Source of the DNA: Cohnella cholangitidis
Lineage (GTDB): Bacteria; Bacillota; Bacilli; Paenibacillales; Paenibacillaceae
DNA length: 64,000 nt
Assembly (NCBI RefSeq): GCF_014107495.1
Contig: NZ_CP041969.1
Coordinates: 1,671,001-1,735,000, forward strand
Reading direction: 5' to 3'
The number at the start of each line of letters is the position of its first letter. Positions within the stretch are counted from its first letter, which is position 1. This document shows, one piece after another, positions 43,540 to 53,503 of this stretch. A model generated the notes under the pieces. That model saw only the letters and a list, made by a program, of their open reading frames with translations, was not told the DNA's origin and did not search any database. The translations under genes and the position numbers were made by a program.

Positions 43540-44848
43540 TGGAATTCACCTTCTTCTTTGAAAGCTTTCGTGCGCCTGATATTCCAGATGGACAAGGAGC
43601 CGATGATGACGAAGATAAATAAGCCGATAACCGACGCGTAATTGTACTTCCCTTGGGTCAGCGTCAAATTGTACAGCCAAGTAATCAAGATGTCCGTGCT
43701 GCCCGCGAACTTATAATCCGCATTGGCCGGCGCCCCCCCGGTAAGCAGGAAAATCAAGTTAAAGTTGTTGATATTCCCCGCGAAAGACATGACGAGAATC
43801 GGGCCGAACGCGTACATGATCGACGCGCCGTGATCGCTTTGAATTGTTGGTATCCGCTCGCTCCGTCCATCTCCGCGGCCTCGTACAAATCCTTCGAAAT
43901 CGTGGAGAGAATCCCGATAATCATCAACATCGTGATCGGGAATCCGATCCAAACGTTGACGACGATGACCGTGACCTTAGCCCAGAACGGATCGGTCAGC
44001 CAAGGCAGCTTGCCTAAACCGAAGTAGGACAAGTATTGGTTGATCGGACCGAATTGGCCGTTGAACATGTTCTTCATGATGAGAAGAGAAATAAATTGCG
44101 GAATCGCGTACGGAATAATGAACAGCGTGCGCCAGAACCCTTTGAAGCGGATTCCTCTCATTTGGACGAGCAAAGCGACCGCGAATCCGCCCAGGAACAC
44201 GGTTATCGTGGCGCTTGCCATCCAGACGAGCGTCCAGACGGTTACGCCGACGAAAGTACCGCTCCAAGCTTTGACGTTAAACATGTCGACGAAGGACTTG
44301 AATCCGGTCCAATCGACCAGCTTCGCCGGAGGAAGGAAGTTCGGAAACGAGAAATTCGTAAAAGCGAGCAAAATCATGAAGAGAATCGGCATCGCCGTAA
44401 AGAACACGATAAGGAGCATCGGAACGGACAACACCAATAAGGGAAACCGCTCTTCCATGATCGCCTTCACGGTTCTCCCGATCCCGTTGGCGCTGCCGCC
44501 TTCGTCCCGAAGCTTGCCGACCCGATAGGCATCGCGAATGTTCACGGCATAGAAATAGACGAATACAAGAAACGCTAACAGCGCGATAATCCCTTTTACC
44601 ATTAGGAAAATGGAGTGGTCTCCCCGTACGTTGACGTAAACCCTGCCCACTTTCTCCAAGCGGTCGGCCGCTTCCCCTAAAGTAATCAAACCCCACAGCG
44701 CTTTGGGTAATGCCGCAATGGTAAAATAAAGTCCCGTTATCTCCAGGAGCAACAGGAGAATACCTTTCACGAGCTGACGGTTATAGAGCTGCCCCAAACC
44801 CATGCCGACGATAGATAGCGTCGTTGCCGTCTTCCGATGCCGTGACAT
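43536..44848 (-). pseudogene. Maltodextrin ABC transporter permease (MalF type), frameshifted
   Basis: From 44848 the frame has an N-terminal tail with an extra helix pair (LGQLYNRQLVKGILLLLLEI), as in long MalF proteins, and the main permease helices. It then reaches the EAA loop STISKDLYEAAEMDGASGYQ, QFKAITA, and goes wrong. The other frame gives SIMYAFGPILVMSFAGNINN and then FNLIFLLTGGAP to the stop at 43536. The break is at about 43823-43830, where the minus strand reads ACGGCGCGTCGATC. One more C (GCGCCG) restores it. It should pair with MalG in uptake of maltodextrins, with a shared ATPase coded elsewhere. Confidence 0.88.
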
Positions 44849-44886
44849 TTGCCACCACCCCTTAATGCCCTTTTTCGTCTAGCATT

Positions 44887-44924
44887 CAAGCCATCATCCG
44901 CCAAACGTAACGGATGATGGCTTG
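44887..44924 (-). terminator. Intergenic hairpin after the maltodextrin-binding protein gene
   Basis: A perfect 14-bp stem, CAAGCCATCATCCG (44887-44900) with CGGATGATGGCTTG (44911-44924), lies between the binding-protein stop and the malF-type start. It probably causes partial termination so that the binding protein is made in excess. Confidence 0.8.
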
Positions 44925-44939
44925 CTTGCCGCCGGTCGA

Positions 44940-46265
44940 TTAGTCGTTTTGCGTGGAAATGCCGATCCGGATGTCTTCCACGGCTTTGTCAAGAGTCGCC
45001 TTAACGTCCCCGCCGTTCCAGATCAATTCGAGCGCCTGCTGGATTGGCGTCCAGACAGAGTTCATCTCGATGATCGAAGGCATCGGCTGCGAACTCTCAA
45101 GCTGCTTCAAAGCTCCGACGACCATTTCGTTGTTCTTGATCGCAGGCTCCTCATCCATGCCTTTGCGGGCGGGAATAAAGCCGGTGATTTCGAAGTTTTT
45201 CAGCAATGCTTCTTTCGACGTCGCGTATCTGGCGAACAGCTTCGCCGCGTTCGGATATTTCGAGTAGGCGCTGACGTAGTAAGCTTTGACGCCCGCAAAG
45301 GAAATCGGAGTCTGTCCGTTAGGGAACTTAGGCAACGGAACCATCGTCACGTCGAAGCCGAGCTTCGAGAAGTTGCCGATATTCCACACTCCGTCCAAGT
45401 TGATCGCCAACTTGCCGTCTTGGAACAAAGAGGTCTTGATATCGTCGGACGCATCGGCCGGAGCCATCGGCAATATTTCCTTCAACGTGCTGAAAAATTT
45501 CATTCCTTCGACGGAGCCTTCGTTATTCAAGCCGATATCCTCCGGATCCGTGCCGTTGTTGCCGAACACGTATCCGCCGTAACCGGAGAAGAACGGGTAG
45601 GTGTAGTAGAGCGTATCGAGCTTGGTCATAAACCCGTACTTGTTGTTCTTGACGTCGTTGAACGATTTCGCGAAAGCGATGACGTCGTCCCAAGTCTCGA
45701 GCGGGGCGTCCTTCGCCAGATCTTTGTTAACGAAAAGAGCGTAAGTTTCCATGTTTCTCGGATACCCGTACAGCACGCCGTTATTCGTAACCGCATCTAC
45801 CGCAGGTTGAATGAACTCGGCTCTCGTTTGCTCTTCGTAGAAATCGTTCGGCAACACGAACCCGCTTTTTACGGCATTGCCGAGGTCGTTATGGGGTTGC
45901 GTCAGAATATCGGCGGCGGAACCCGCAGGTCCGTCCGTCTTCATTTTCTCCAGTTGCTCGGGACCGCCTTGCTCTTGAACTTCGACCGGAATTCCGTATT
46001 CCGCCGTGAAATCCTTGGCTATCTCCTGCAGGAATGGCAAGCCGTCCTTGCCGTCCCATACGAGCAATTTGGCACCCGGTTCAGGCTCGATGTCGCCGGA
46101 GGCCCCCTCGCTGTTCCCCGACGGACTTTCCGCCGCTTGCGACTGCGATGGCGCTGGCCCGGTTCCCGTCGCGCTTTCGCTGCTGCCGTTATTGCCGCTT
46201 CCGCAAGCCGCCATGGCGAACACCAAAGCGAATGCGAGCAAACCGAAAATAGATCTCTTTAACAT
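44940..46265 (-). CDS. malE: Maltose/maltodextrin-binding lipoprotein
   Basis: About 441 residues from the ATG at 46265, with GGGGAAGG 8 bases upstream (a GTG at 46274 is less likely). The lipoprotein signal ends FAMAACGSG. A Ser/Gly/Glu linker precedes a family 1 binding fold: KLLVWDGKDGLPFLQEIAKD, PHNDLGNAVKSGFVLP, YGYPRNMETYALFVNKDL, DAPLETWDDVIAFAKS, GVWNIGNF and the C-terminal PSIIEMNSVWTPIQQALELIW. This block is typical of maltodextrin-binding proteins. It is intact, unlike the two permeases after it. A perfect cre site lies upstream. Confidence 0.88.
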   Translation of the reverse strand: MLKRSIFGLLAFALVFAMAACGSGNNGSSESATGTGPAPSQSQAAESPSGNSEGASGDIEPEPGAKLLVWDGKDGLPFLQEIAKDFTAEYGIPVEVQEQGGPEQLEKMKTDGPAGSAADILTQPHNDLGNAVKSGFVLPNDFYEEQTRAEFIQPAVDAVTNNGVLYGYPRNMETYALFVNKDLAKDAPLETWDDVIAFAKSFNDVKNNKYGFMTKLDTLYYTYPFFSGYGGYVFGNNGTDPEDIGLNNEGSVEGMKFFSTLKEILPMAPADASDDIKTSLFQDGKLAINLDGVWNIGNFSKLGFDVTMVPLPKFPNGQTPISFAGVKAYYVSAYSKYPNAAKLFARYATSKEALLKNFEITGFIPARKGMDEEPAIKNNEMVVGALKQLESSQPMPSIIEMNSVWTPIQQALELIWNGGDVKATLDKAVEDIRIGISTQND

Positions 46266-46307
46266 AGATGACACCTTCCCCTTTTATAATGGTTTTTCGA
46301 TCTAGAA

Positions 46308-46321
46308 TGAAAGCGCTTACA
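46308..46321. promoter_or_regulatory. cre site (CcpA) upstream of the maltodextrin operon
   Basis: TGAAAGCGCTTACA fits TGWNANCGNTNWCA at every position. It lies 42 bases upstream of the malE start, in the promoter region, so CcpA with Ser-phosphorylated HPr should repress the operon when a better sugar is present. Confidence 0.75.
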
Positions 46322-46347
46322 CATAAGGCACAGGCAAAGAAGCTTGC

Positions 46348-47391
46348 CTATTTGACACGATTTTCATGATTAGGATGACTGACCGGCGCTGTGCTTTGCC
46401 TAACCTTCAAGCTGACCGGCAACACCACCTTTCGAGAATCGGAACGGCTCTCCTCGCTGATTTGTTCCAGCAGCAATTGGACCGTGATATGGCCTCTCTC
46501 CGCAATGTTCTGTTTAACGGTCGTAAGAGACGGAATCATGAAGTCGGTATAGAACAGATCGTCGAAGCCTACGACGGATATATCCCTAGGAACTTGAACC
46601 CCGAGCTCTTGAAGGCCTTTAATCAATCCCATAGCGCCGACGTCGGAAAACACGAACACCGCCGAGATGTTCCTTCGCGAATCGGTAATGTATTGCGCCG
46701 CTTGGTAACCGCCCACGGTCGAAACCGGTTCTTCCCTGATCAATTCCGCATCGTAAGGAAGATCGGCCTCTTCCAAAGCTCTGCGATATCCGAGCCACCT
46801 CTTGTAGTTAACCCCGTCCTTCTGAATTTTACCCGTAAGGAGCGCGATTCTTCGATGGCCGAGGCTGATCAGATGTTTCGTGCCCAGATACCCTCCCATC
46901 TCGTCATCCAAATAGATTTGGTAGAGGTTAGGGTCCGACAAGTAGCTGTCCATGAAAACGCAAGGAACGTCTAACGATAGTATTTTCTTGAAAATCGGCG
47001 ATTCCTCGTAAGTACCTACGACAATCAATCCATCCAGATGTCTCTCCTTCACGAAGGAAAAGCTTTCTTCGTCGTCAACCCCTAGAAGAATGACGTGAAG
47101 CTGATGATTGCGCGCCCCTTCTTCGATTCCGAGCACGAGCTGCCAATAGAACGGGTTATCCTGAAGACGGCCTTTCTCCAGGAACGGTACGACTACGGCA
47201 ATCAAATGGGATTTTTTGTCCCGTAAGTTGCGCGCCGAGGCGCTTGGCGAAAACTCCAGCTCCTGAATCACTTGCCTAACCTTGCGAATCGTGTCCGGCG
47301 ATGTCCGGCCGGAATTGTTGAGAACGTTCGACACCGTCGTGACCGAGACGTTCGCTTTCTTGGCGACATCCTTGATCGTTACTTTTCCCAC
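46348..47391 (-). CDS. LacI family transcriptional regulator
   Basis: About 347 residues from the GTG at 47391 (AGGTGA 5 bases upstream). The helix-turn-helix is VTIKDVAKKANVSVTTVSNVL with the hinge YxxxSxxARNLR. The effector domain follows the periplasmic-binding-like fold (LIAVVVPFLEKG, LDGLIVVGTYEE, TKHLISLGHRRIALLTG, ISVVGFDDLFYTDFMIPSLTTV). It lies upstream of malE on the same strand. Its own promoter region contains a perfect palindromic operator at 47522-47541, so it probably regulates itself and the maltodextrin genes. Confidence 0.9.
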   Translation of the reverse strand: MGKVTIKDVAKKANVSVTTVSNVLNNSGRTSPDTIRKVRQVIQELEFSPSASARNLRDKKSHLIAVVVPFLEKGRLQDNPFYWQLVLGIEEGARNHQLHVILLGVDDEESFSFVKERHLDGLIVVGTYEESPIFKKILSLDVPCVFMDSYLSDPNLYQIYLDDEMGGYLGTKHLISLGHRRIALLTGKIQKDGVNYKRWLGYRRALEEADLPYDAELIREEPVSTVGGYQAAQYITDSRRNISAVFVFSDVGAMGLIKGLQELGVQVPRDISVVGFDDLFYTDFMIPSLTTVKQNIAERGHITVQLLLEQISEESRSDSRKVVLPVSLKVRQSTAPVSHPNHENRVK

Positions 47392-47400
47392 TCTATTCAC

Positions 47401-47750
47401 CTATCCAAATGTGATTTAACGTTTCATCCACTATCCCGTAAGCTATACCGAATATAGCAGAAGATCGAAGCTTAGTCCAATCCAAGCAATTCAACTAAGA
47501 AGTTCGTTTAATTACTTGGAATTGATGAAACGTTTCATCAACATGACCATAATATATTACAAGGATTTGGCAATGTCAACGTAATTTTTGATAAAACGTT
47601 ACCTCAGCTTGTACGGCTTGTTTTCCGCCCGTTACTAGTAAGATAAATAGCTGCTTCTATCGGAATTTACAATTCTATTAAATTAATCGAAATTTTAGAA
47701 ACTACCAATTCCCATAAACCGGTTTCCTAAACTATAATAGGTTAGATATG
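47401..47750. promoter_or_regulatory. Regulatory region with three LacI-type operator sites
   Basis: Beside the strong palindrome at 47522-47541, two weaker matches share its core AACGTT. GTGATTTAACGTTTCATCCA at about 47411-47430 keeps the right half, and TTGATAAAACGTTACCTCA at 47588-47606 keeps the left half. Their spacing of about 110 and 66 bases would allow looping. The region is AT-rich and separates the LacI gene from the divergent M6 protease gene. I see no other gene in it. Confidence 0.6.
47522..47541. promoter_or_regulatory. Perfect LacI-type operator
   Basis: TTGATGAAACGTTTCATCAA is a perfect 20-bp palindrome with the central CG typical of LacI/GalR operators. It lies 131 bases upstream of the LacI-family start. 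Confidence 0.75.
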
Positions 47751-47838
47751 AATGACACTTTTTTCCTTTATTTCCATAAGGGGACGATGCGTCTTCATTC
47801 CGCGGGAATCGCGACGCATTATATTAATCAGGGGGTAT

Positions 47839-50800
47839 ATGCATTTGTCCATCGCCAAATCGAAAGATTCACCGTTTCTCGGAAGCTATTATTTTTACTC
47901 CGTGCTTCTAGCTTGTTTCATCGCTCTGATCTTCATAGGAGACAAAGCTCATGCAGCCCCGGCAGCACCGATCAAACAACAGTACGCGCAGCCTAACGGC
48001 ATTACTTTCTACGCGCAACAGCATGGCGATGAAACTTTCAACTGGAAGACGGCCTCCAACGGCGCAGTCATTGCGAAAAACGCGGACGGATACTGGTCTT
48101 ATGCGGTTATGCAAGGCAATCAATTAATCGCGGGACCGGCGAAGGTCGCCATCCAGCCTCCTCCGGCTCATTTCTTGACATCCAAGGACGTCCTCGAGCT
48201 CTATCAGCAGCATAGCCAGTTAAAGAACGCTTCTTCGGCTCCGACATCGCAAGCTTTGCGGTCCCCCGTTTATTCAAGCGGAGAAATTTCGACCGATCTG
48301 GATATGAGCTCTCCTCACCCTCTACTGGTCGTTCTAGTAGAATTCAATGACATTGCGATGACGACCGCCGAATCGGACTGGAATAGCCTTGTGTTCGGAT
48401 CGACGGGCAAAACCGTAAATGCTTTTTACAAAGAAGCTTCGAATAATCAATTCTATTTTACTCCCGCTAACGAGACGGGCGGTACGGCCAATGACGGCGT
48501 TATTAAAGTAAGCCTCCCGCAAGCTCATCCCGATACCGCTGATGACGCTTCCTTGGCGGCATTGGAAATCAACCAACAGATCGCGGCCGCGGCGGTAACC
48601 GCCGCTAACTCTCAAGTGAACTTCGCCGATTACGATACGGATCATGACGGTTACGTTTCACGAGACGAGCTTCACGTGATGACCATCCTAGCCGGACAGG
48701 AAACTTCCTTCGGGGAGGTTGGAGTTACGCCAAGCGTTTGGGGACACTTTAGCGCGCTCGAAGACGCCGATTCCCCTTCCGTCGACGGCGTCAAATTGTT
48801 AGCCGGCGATAAAAACGGCGGATACACCCAATTTGGCGAGTATCACGGCGATCATCAGGCCACGATCGGAATCATCGTGCATGAATTAGGCCACGATCTC
48901 GATTTGCCGGACTTATACGACGTTAATACGGTAGACAATGAAGACACTGGCGGCGTAGGCGGCTTCAGCGTTATGGGAGCTGGATCTTGGGCACACGTCC
49001 TCAGCGACAACGACGAACCCGGCGAAACTCCCGTTCACTTCGACGCTTGGTCGAAAGTATTTCTCGGCTTCGAGACGCCAATAGAGATTCCTTATGGAAC
49101 CGATATATCCGTAACATTAAACGCAATCGCGACCTCGAATCCGGATTCTTATAACGTCTACAAAGTACTGACGCAAAACCCGGATCAATATTTCTTGCTT
49201 GAGAATCGCCAACAAAACGCGAACAGCGGGTTTGATCGCGGATTAAAACTATTTACTGACAAAAGCGGCATAGCGATTTGGCATATTGATTCGTACTACA
49301 TCGAAAATTATTATTGGAACGTGAATGACGAACGGCCTTTGGGAGTCGACCTGGAAAGCTTCTACGATGCTCCGTTAGATCCTTTTTACCATGACGGGTA
49401 CAGATTTGATCTTTACAGTAATCCTGGCAGCATCTATAACAATGGAGATCCAACTGGGATTTCCATCTATACGAACTCCCCGGCATCATCGGCCATGTCC
49501 GTTAATGTTGGAGTGTCTCCAAGCATAAATGCTACGCCAACTACTAATGCAACTGCGACTAGCGTTTCTTATACTTTACAATGGAACGAAGCTGTTTCCG
49601 TACATTATGTGGTTCTTCCTTCAGAAGATGCCGAGCCTACTATTGGGCAAGTTCTTCAAGGCGAAGACGGCAACGGCAATCCTGCTAGTCTGTCAGGGCA
49701 AATATCGGCTGCAGCAAATGCTCCAAGCACGTTTACCTTAAACAATTTGACGGTATCGACTTCATATACTATTTATCTGGTCAGCGAAGATTCGTCCGGT
49801 CATCGATATGCAGCCATCGATTATTTCTCAACAGGATCCCCTATATCGGTAGGCAGTCCAGTAATCAACGAAGCCGCAGCTAACGACGGCAGCATTACGG
49901 CGACGCAGACGGTGACCGTTACGAACGCGACATATGGCGGTTCGGTTACGGATGCGACATACGGCACATTCGATCCTAGCATTGCATCCGGAGACATTAC
50001 TATCCACAACCTGCCTGCGGGCCTAGGTTACACCGTAACAAGAACTGACCCGACTACGCTAACGATTACGTTCACCGGAAAGGCAACGAACCATGCGAAC
50101 GCCAATGACGTTAGTAACGTCAGCATTAAGGTCGCAGCGAATAAAATCATTGGAATATCGGTTCCTGCCACTACAAATACATTCGCTATTAACTTCAACG
50201 ACCCAACGCCAATCACTGGAGGCGGTGGCGGTGGCGGCTTCATCGGCGGCGGCGGTGGCGGAGGAGGAGGGGCTCCCTCCCCTGAAGTGTCCGACAAAGG
50301 CGATCAAGGAGTGTGTCCTTGATCCAACTGAAATCCGAAATCGGCAAAGATAGCAGCGGCAAGCCGATCGAAACTTGGAAAGTCGAGTCCGATTTGTTGA
50401 ACAAAGCTATCAGCGCATTAAGCAACAAACAAGGCTCCGCGAAACGGGTAGTCATCCCAGTAACCTTGACCGCGGACAAATCGGCTACGGTCGAGCTCCC
50501 GGCGGACGCTCTAGCCGCTGCCGGCACGGGATCGCCAACCGCGATCATTACGGTTACGTTCGACGGAGCCTCTTACGACCTGCCGGTCAACGTGCTGGAC
50601 TTGAAGGCCATAGCGAAGAGCCTCGGTTCAGATCTGAAAGACACGAAAGTAAGCATCACGTTGAAACAAGTGACCGGACAATCCGCCGAGGCTCTCGCTA
50701 AGAACGCCAAAGACGCGAGCTTGAACCTCCTTGGCCAAGCTATCGAATTCAGCGTAACGGTATCGGGCAATGGCAAATCCCAAGAGATTGCGAATTATGG

Positions 50801-51557
50801 CTCAACCTACGTGACCCGCACGATCACTCTTAACCAATCCGTGAACGGAATAACTCCGTCGGTTGTCGTATACGATGCGGCTAGCGGCAAATTCTCTTTC
50901 GTGCCCGCTACGTTCTCCGTCGTTGCCGGCAAAACGTTCGTCACGATCAAACGGAACGGCAATAGCGTCTATGCCGTAGTCGAATCCAAAAAAACATTCT
51001 CCGACATCCAGAAGCATTGGGCACGCGCAGACATCGAGTTGCTCGCCTCCAAGGCGCTGCTTAAGGGAATTAGCGAAGATACGTTTGCTCCGAACCAACT
51101 CATTACGCGCGCGGAGTTCGCAACTCTTCTTGCCCAAGCGCTAGGACTGCGCGAGGACAAATCGGCAGCCAAGTTCTCGGACATTACCGGGACCGAATCT
51201 TACGCCGGATATGTAGGAGCTGCAGCCAAAGCGAAGATCGTTAGCGGCAAAAACGACGGAAGCTTCCGTCCTGACGAGAATATTACCCGCGAACAAATGG
51301 CGGTCATGATCGCGAACGCGATCCGCTTCGTTGGCAAAAATTCCGGCAACAAAGCCGACGCGGATAAAGTGCTCGCCAAATTCAAAGACCAAGCCCAAAT
51401 CAGCAAATGGGCCAAACTATCGGTGCTCGAAGTTGTCGAGGCGGGAATTATGAACGGAGCGAAAGCCGATCGGTTCTCTCCTTCCGAGTTCGTAACCAGA
51501 GCCGAAGAGGCTGCCATCGTCAAACGGTTGCTCGTACACCTCCGTTTCATAAATTAA
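47839..51557 (+). pseudogene. Secreted M6 (immune inhibitor A-like) metalloprotease with SLH repeats, frameshifted
   Basis: I start at the ATG at 47839 (CAGGGGG just upstream). The signal peptide ends in KAHA. The zinc site is IIVHELGHDLDLPDLYD. An EF-hand-like loop DTDHDGYVSRDE lies before it, as in other M6 enzymes. Fibronectin-like and Ig-like segments follow, then a Gly tract. The frame ends at 50322 (GDQGVCP). The next frame (from about 50313) continues SLIQLKSEIGKDSSGKPIE to three SLH domains (FSDIQKHWARADIELLASK and two more). GTGTGT at 50311-50316 in place of GTGT, or loss of one base, explains the break. Rejoined, the protease would be held on the cell wall by its SLH repeats. Confidence 0.85.
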
Positions 51558-51577
51558 TCAGTCTGACCCCTTCCATT

Positions 51578-51626
51578 GGAAAAGCCGAGTTTCAATGCCA
51601 TCGCGGCAATGAAACTCGGCTTTTCC
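51578..51626. terminator. Bidirectional terminator
   Basis: A 17-bp stem, GGAAAAGCCGAGTTTCA (51578-51594) with TGAAACTCGGCTTTTCC (51610-51626), lies between the converging M6 protease and RNase Z genes. Confidence 0.9.
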
Positions 51627-51631
51627 TTACG

Positions 51632-52567
51632 TTATTCGCCGTCGGTTGGTCGAGCAATCTCATAAGGCTTAAGCTCAATGGCCGCCTCCGTTTCCGTGAA
51701 TACCGTTCTTGCCTCGGCTTCCAGCTTAGCCAAATCCTCCGGTTTATAACGCGAGCTAAAATGCGTGATCAACAGCTTGCGCGCTCCCGCGGATCGTGCG
51801 GTTTCCGCTGCCTGCATGGCGGTAGAGTGGCCATATTCTTCCGCTTTCTCCACGAGATCCTGAGCGAACGTCGCTTCGTGAACGAGCATATCCGCATCCT
51901 TGGCAAGCTCCACGGCGTTGTCGCACGGCTTAGTATCCCCCAACACGGCTACGACTCTGCCCTGAACCGGATCTCCGATCACGTCCGCCGACCGGATCAA
52001 TCGTCCGTCATCCAGCTTCACGTCTTCGCCGCGCTTCAAAGTGCCGTATACAGGTCCGGGAGGAACCCCTATTTCGGCAAGCAGCTTAGTATTAAGAGTA
52101 CCGGAGTGCGGAAGCTCGGTTACCCGGTAGCCGAAGCAATCGATCCGATGATCCAATTGAGCAGCCTCTACTTTAAAAGCATGATCTTCGAATACCGTTC
52201 CTTCCCCGATCTCGTGTATTTGCAGCGGATATCCGAGATGAGTTCCGGTAATTCGCAACGCCGATTCCGTATACTCGCGTAGCCCCTCGGGTCCGTACAC
52301 TTCCAGTGGATCACTTCCGCCCAGCGATGCCCGGCTGCTTAACAGTCCGGGAAGACCGAATAGATGATCCCCGTGCAAATGAGTAACGAACACCTTCTCT
52401 AGGCGGCTTAAGCGAAATGGCGAGCGCAGCAATTGGTGCTGGGTTCCTTCGCCGCAGTCGAACAACCAGAACGTTCCTCTCGTCTGCGGCATGCGTAACG
52501 CGATAGAGGTCACGTTCCTGCCCGCGATCGGCATCCCCGCGCTCGTGCCAAGAAACCATAACTCCAT
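51632..52567 (-). CDS. rnz: Ribonuclease Z
   Basis: 311 residues from the ATG at 52567, with AGAGGAGGTG upstream (the frame open to 52627 is not needed). MELWFLGTSAGMPIAGRNV is the usual start, with FDCGEGTQHQLLRS and the metallo-beta-lactamase motif VFVTHLHGDHLFGLPGLL. The second metal ligands are in VAVLGDTKPCDNAVELAKDADMLVHEATF and GHSTAMQAAETA, and LLITHFSSRY closes the site. The enzyme removes the 3' trailer of tRNA precursors that lack an encoded CCA. Confidence 0.95.
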   Translation of the reverse strand: MELWFLGTSAGMPIAGRNVTSIALRMPQTRGTFWLFDCGEGTQHQLLRSPFRLSRLEKVFVTHLHGDHLFGLPGLLSSRASLGGSDPLEVYGPEGLREYTESALRITGTHLGYPLQIHEIGEGTVFEDHAFKVEAAQLDHRIDCFGYRVTELPHSGTLNTKLLAEIGVPPGPVYGTLKRGEDVKLDDGRLIRSADVIGDPVQGRVVAVLGDTKPCDNAVELAKDADMLVHEATFAQDLVEKAEEYGHSTAMQAAETARSAGARKLLITHFSSRYKPEDLAKLEAEARTVFTETEAAIELKPYEIARPTDGE

Positions 52568-52735
52568 TCCAACACCTCCTCTGCTAGTTTGTTCCTCGTA
52601 TGGTCGCTTTAACCTCGTCGGCATCAAAATTAAAGCAGCCCTTCGGGCCTCTTACGGCTTTCGGGACTGCTTCTCTGCTAACCGGCTTTACGATTGTTGC
52701 AGGCGTATTTTAAGCTCGGCTGAAAATTCCCGCGC

Positions 52736-52948
52736 TTATACGCCCGTGCGCCTCTTCTGGTTATTTTGCACCTTGTGGATCTGGGTTTTCATCTTTTTGC
52801 CTTCCGTGGAGGAATGGCCTTGTCTGCCGCCGGCATTCTGTTGAGCTTGCTTCTTCCTCTCGAGAATGCGTTTAATAGCGTCGGCTTGGCTCGGCTTCTT
52901 CGGTTGTTCGGCGCTAGCGTCGGCCGGATTCGTATGGTTGTCGCTCAT
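52736..52948 (-). CDS. Small basic, probably disordered protein of unknown function
   Basis: 70 residues, MSDNHTNPADASAEQPKKPS then KRILERKKQAQQNAGGRQGH and a KKMKTQIHKVQNNQKRRTGV tail. It is rich in Q, K, N and R, with no hydrophobic core, signal or cysteine. Composition suggests a nucleic-acid-binding or intrinsically disordered protein. The coding frame is supported by codon use like its neighbours and by a GGGGTGAT-type ribosome site before the ATG. It stands alone between rnz and the lipoprotein gene. Confidence 0.55.
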   Translation of the reverse strand: MSDNHTNPADASAEQPKKPSQADAIKRILERKKQAQQNAGGRQGHSSTEGKKMKTQIHKVQNNQKRRTGV

Positions 52949-53100
52949 AGGATCACCCCAATAATATGCTATTGATTATTTTACTACCGCCCCAATATTT
53001 CGTCCATCTTCACCGTTCGAACGACGGTAATAATTTCCTACATTTCTAGTCGATAAGCCTTATAATAGAGTAAATAGTTAATCCGAAATAGGGGGAAATC

Positions 53101-53487
53101 ATGAGAAATTTAGCCTTATTACTCTTTTGCTGTCTATTGCTGACGGCATGCGGCACCGGAACGAAATCGAATTCCGGATCCCATGATGCGCATGCCGCCC
53201 ATAAGCCGACTTTGGATGTCGCGTTAGACGTGCAAGGCAACCAAGTAACCGTGACAGTGAACACGGATATGGCCATTTCTCCAGAACACTACGGAATGGC
53301 GCGCAAGGCAGGGGAAGGCCATATCCATATGTACTTGGACGACCAGAACAAGATCAGCGTCAAAGAAAACCAACACATTTTCACCGATCTGGCCGCCGGC
53401 AAGCATTCATTGAAAGTATCGCTGCACAACAATGACCATACCCCCTATGACGTGACGAATACCTATGAGTTCGAAGTCCAAACCTAA
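53101..53487 (+). CDS. Small His-rich lipoprotein
   Basis: 128 residues. The signal ends in LLLTACGTG (lipobox). A His-rich linker (SHDAHAAHKP) is followed by a beta-rich domain of about 90 residues, with EGHIHMYLDDQNKISVKENQ, FTDLAAGKHSLKVSLHNNDH and a final TYEFEVQT. The clustered histidines could bind a metal. The strand pattern recalls an Ig-like or cupredoxin-like fold, but I do not recognise a family. GGGGGAAA lies upstream. It is the first gene of an operon with a histidine kinase and an HD-GYP regulator, so it may supply a ligand signal to the kinase. Confidence 0.75.
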   Translation: MRNLALLLFCCLLLTACGTGTKSNSGSHDAHAAHKPTLDVALDVQGNQVTVTVNTDMAISPEHYGMARKAGEGHIHMYLDDQNKISVKENQHIFTDLAAGKHSLKVSLHNNDHTPYDVTNTYEFEVQT

Positions 53488-53503
53488 AATCGGGAGAATC
53501 GTC

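Noticed and set aside
44922..46262. A 446-codon open frame on the plus strand opposite malE.
   Set aside because: It is the antisense shadow of the binding-protein gene. The minus-strand product has a signal peptide, a known fold and a ribosome site. The plus frame has none and is rich in Arg, Val and His as typical for antisense frames.
50313..51557. The SLH part as a separate protein.
   Set aside because: Without a signal peptide it could not reach the wall; it completes the M6 protease in the neighbouring frame. A re-initiated product is not excluded.
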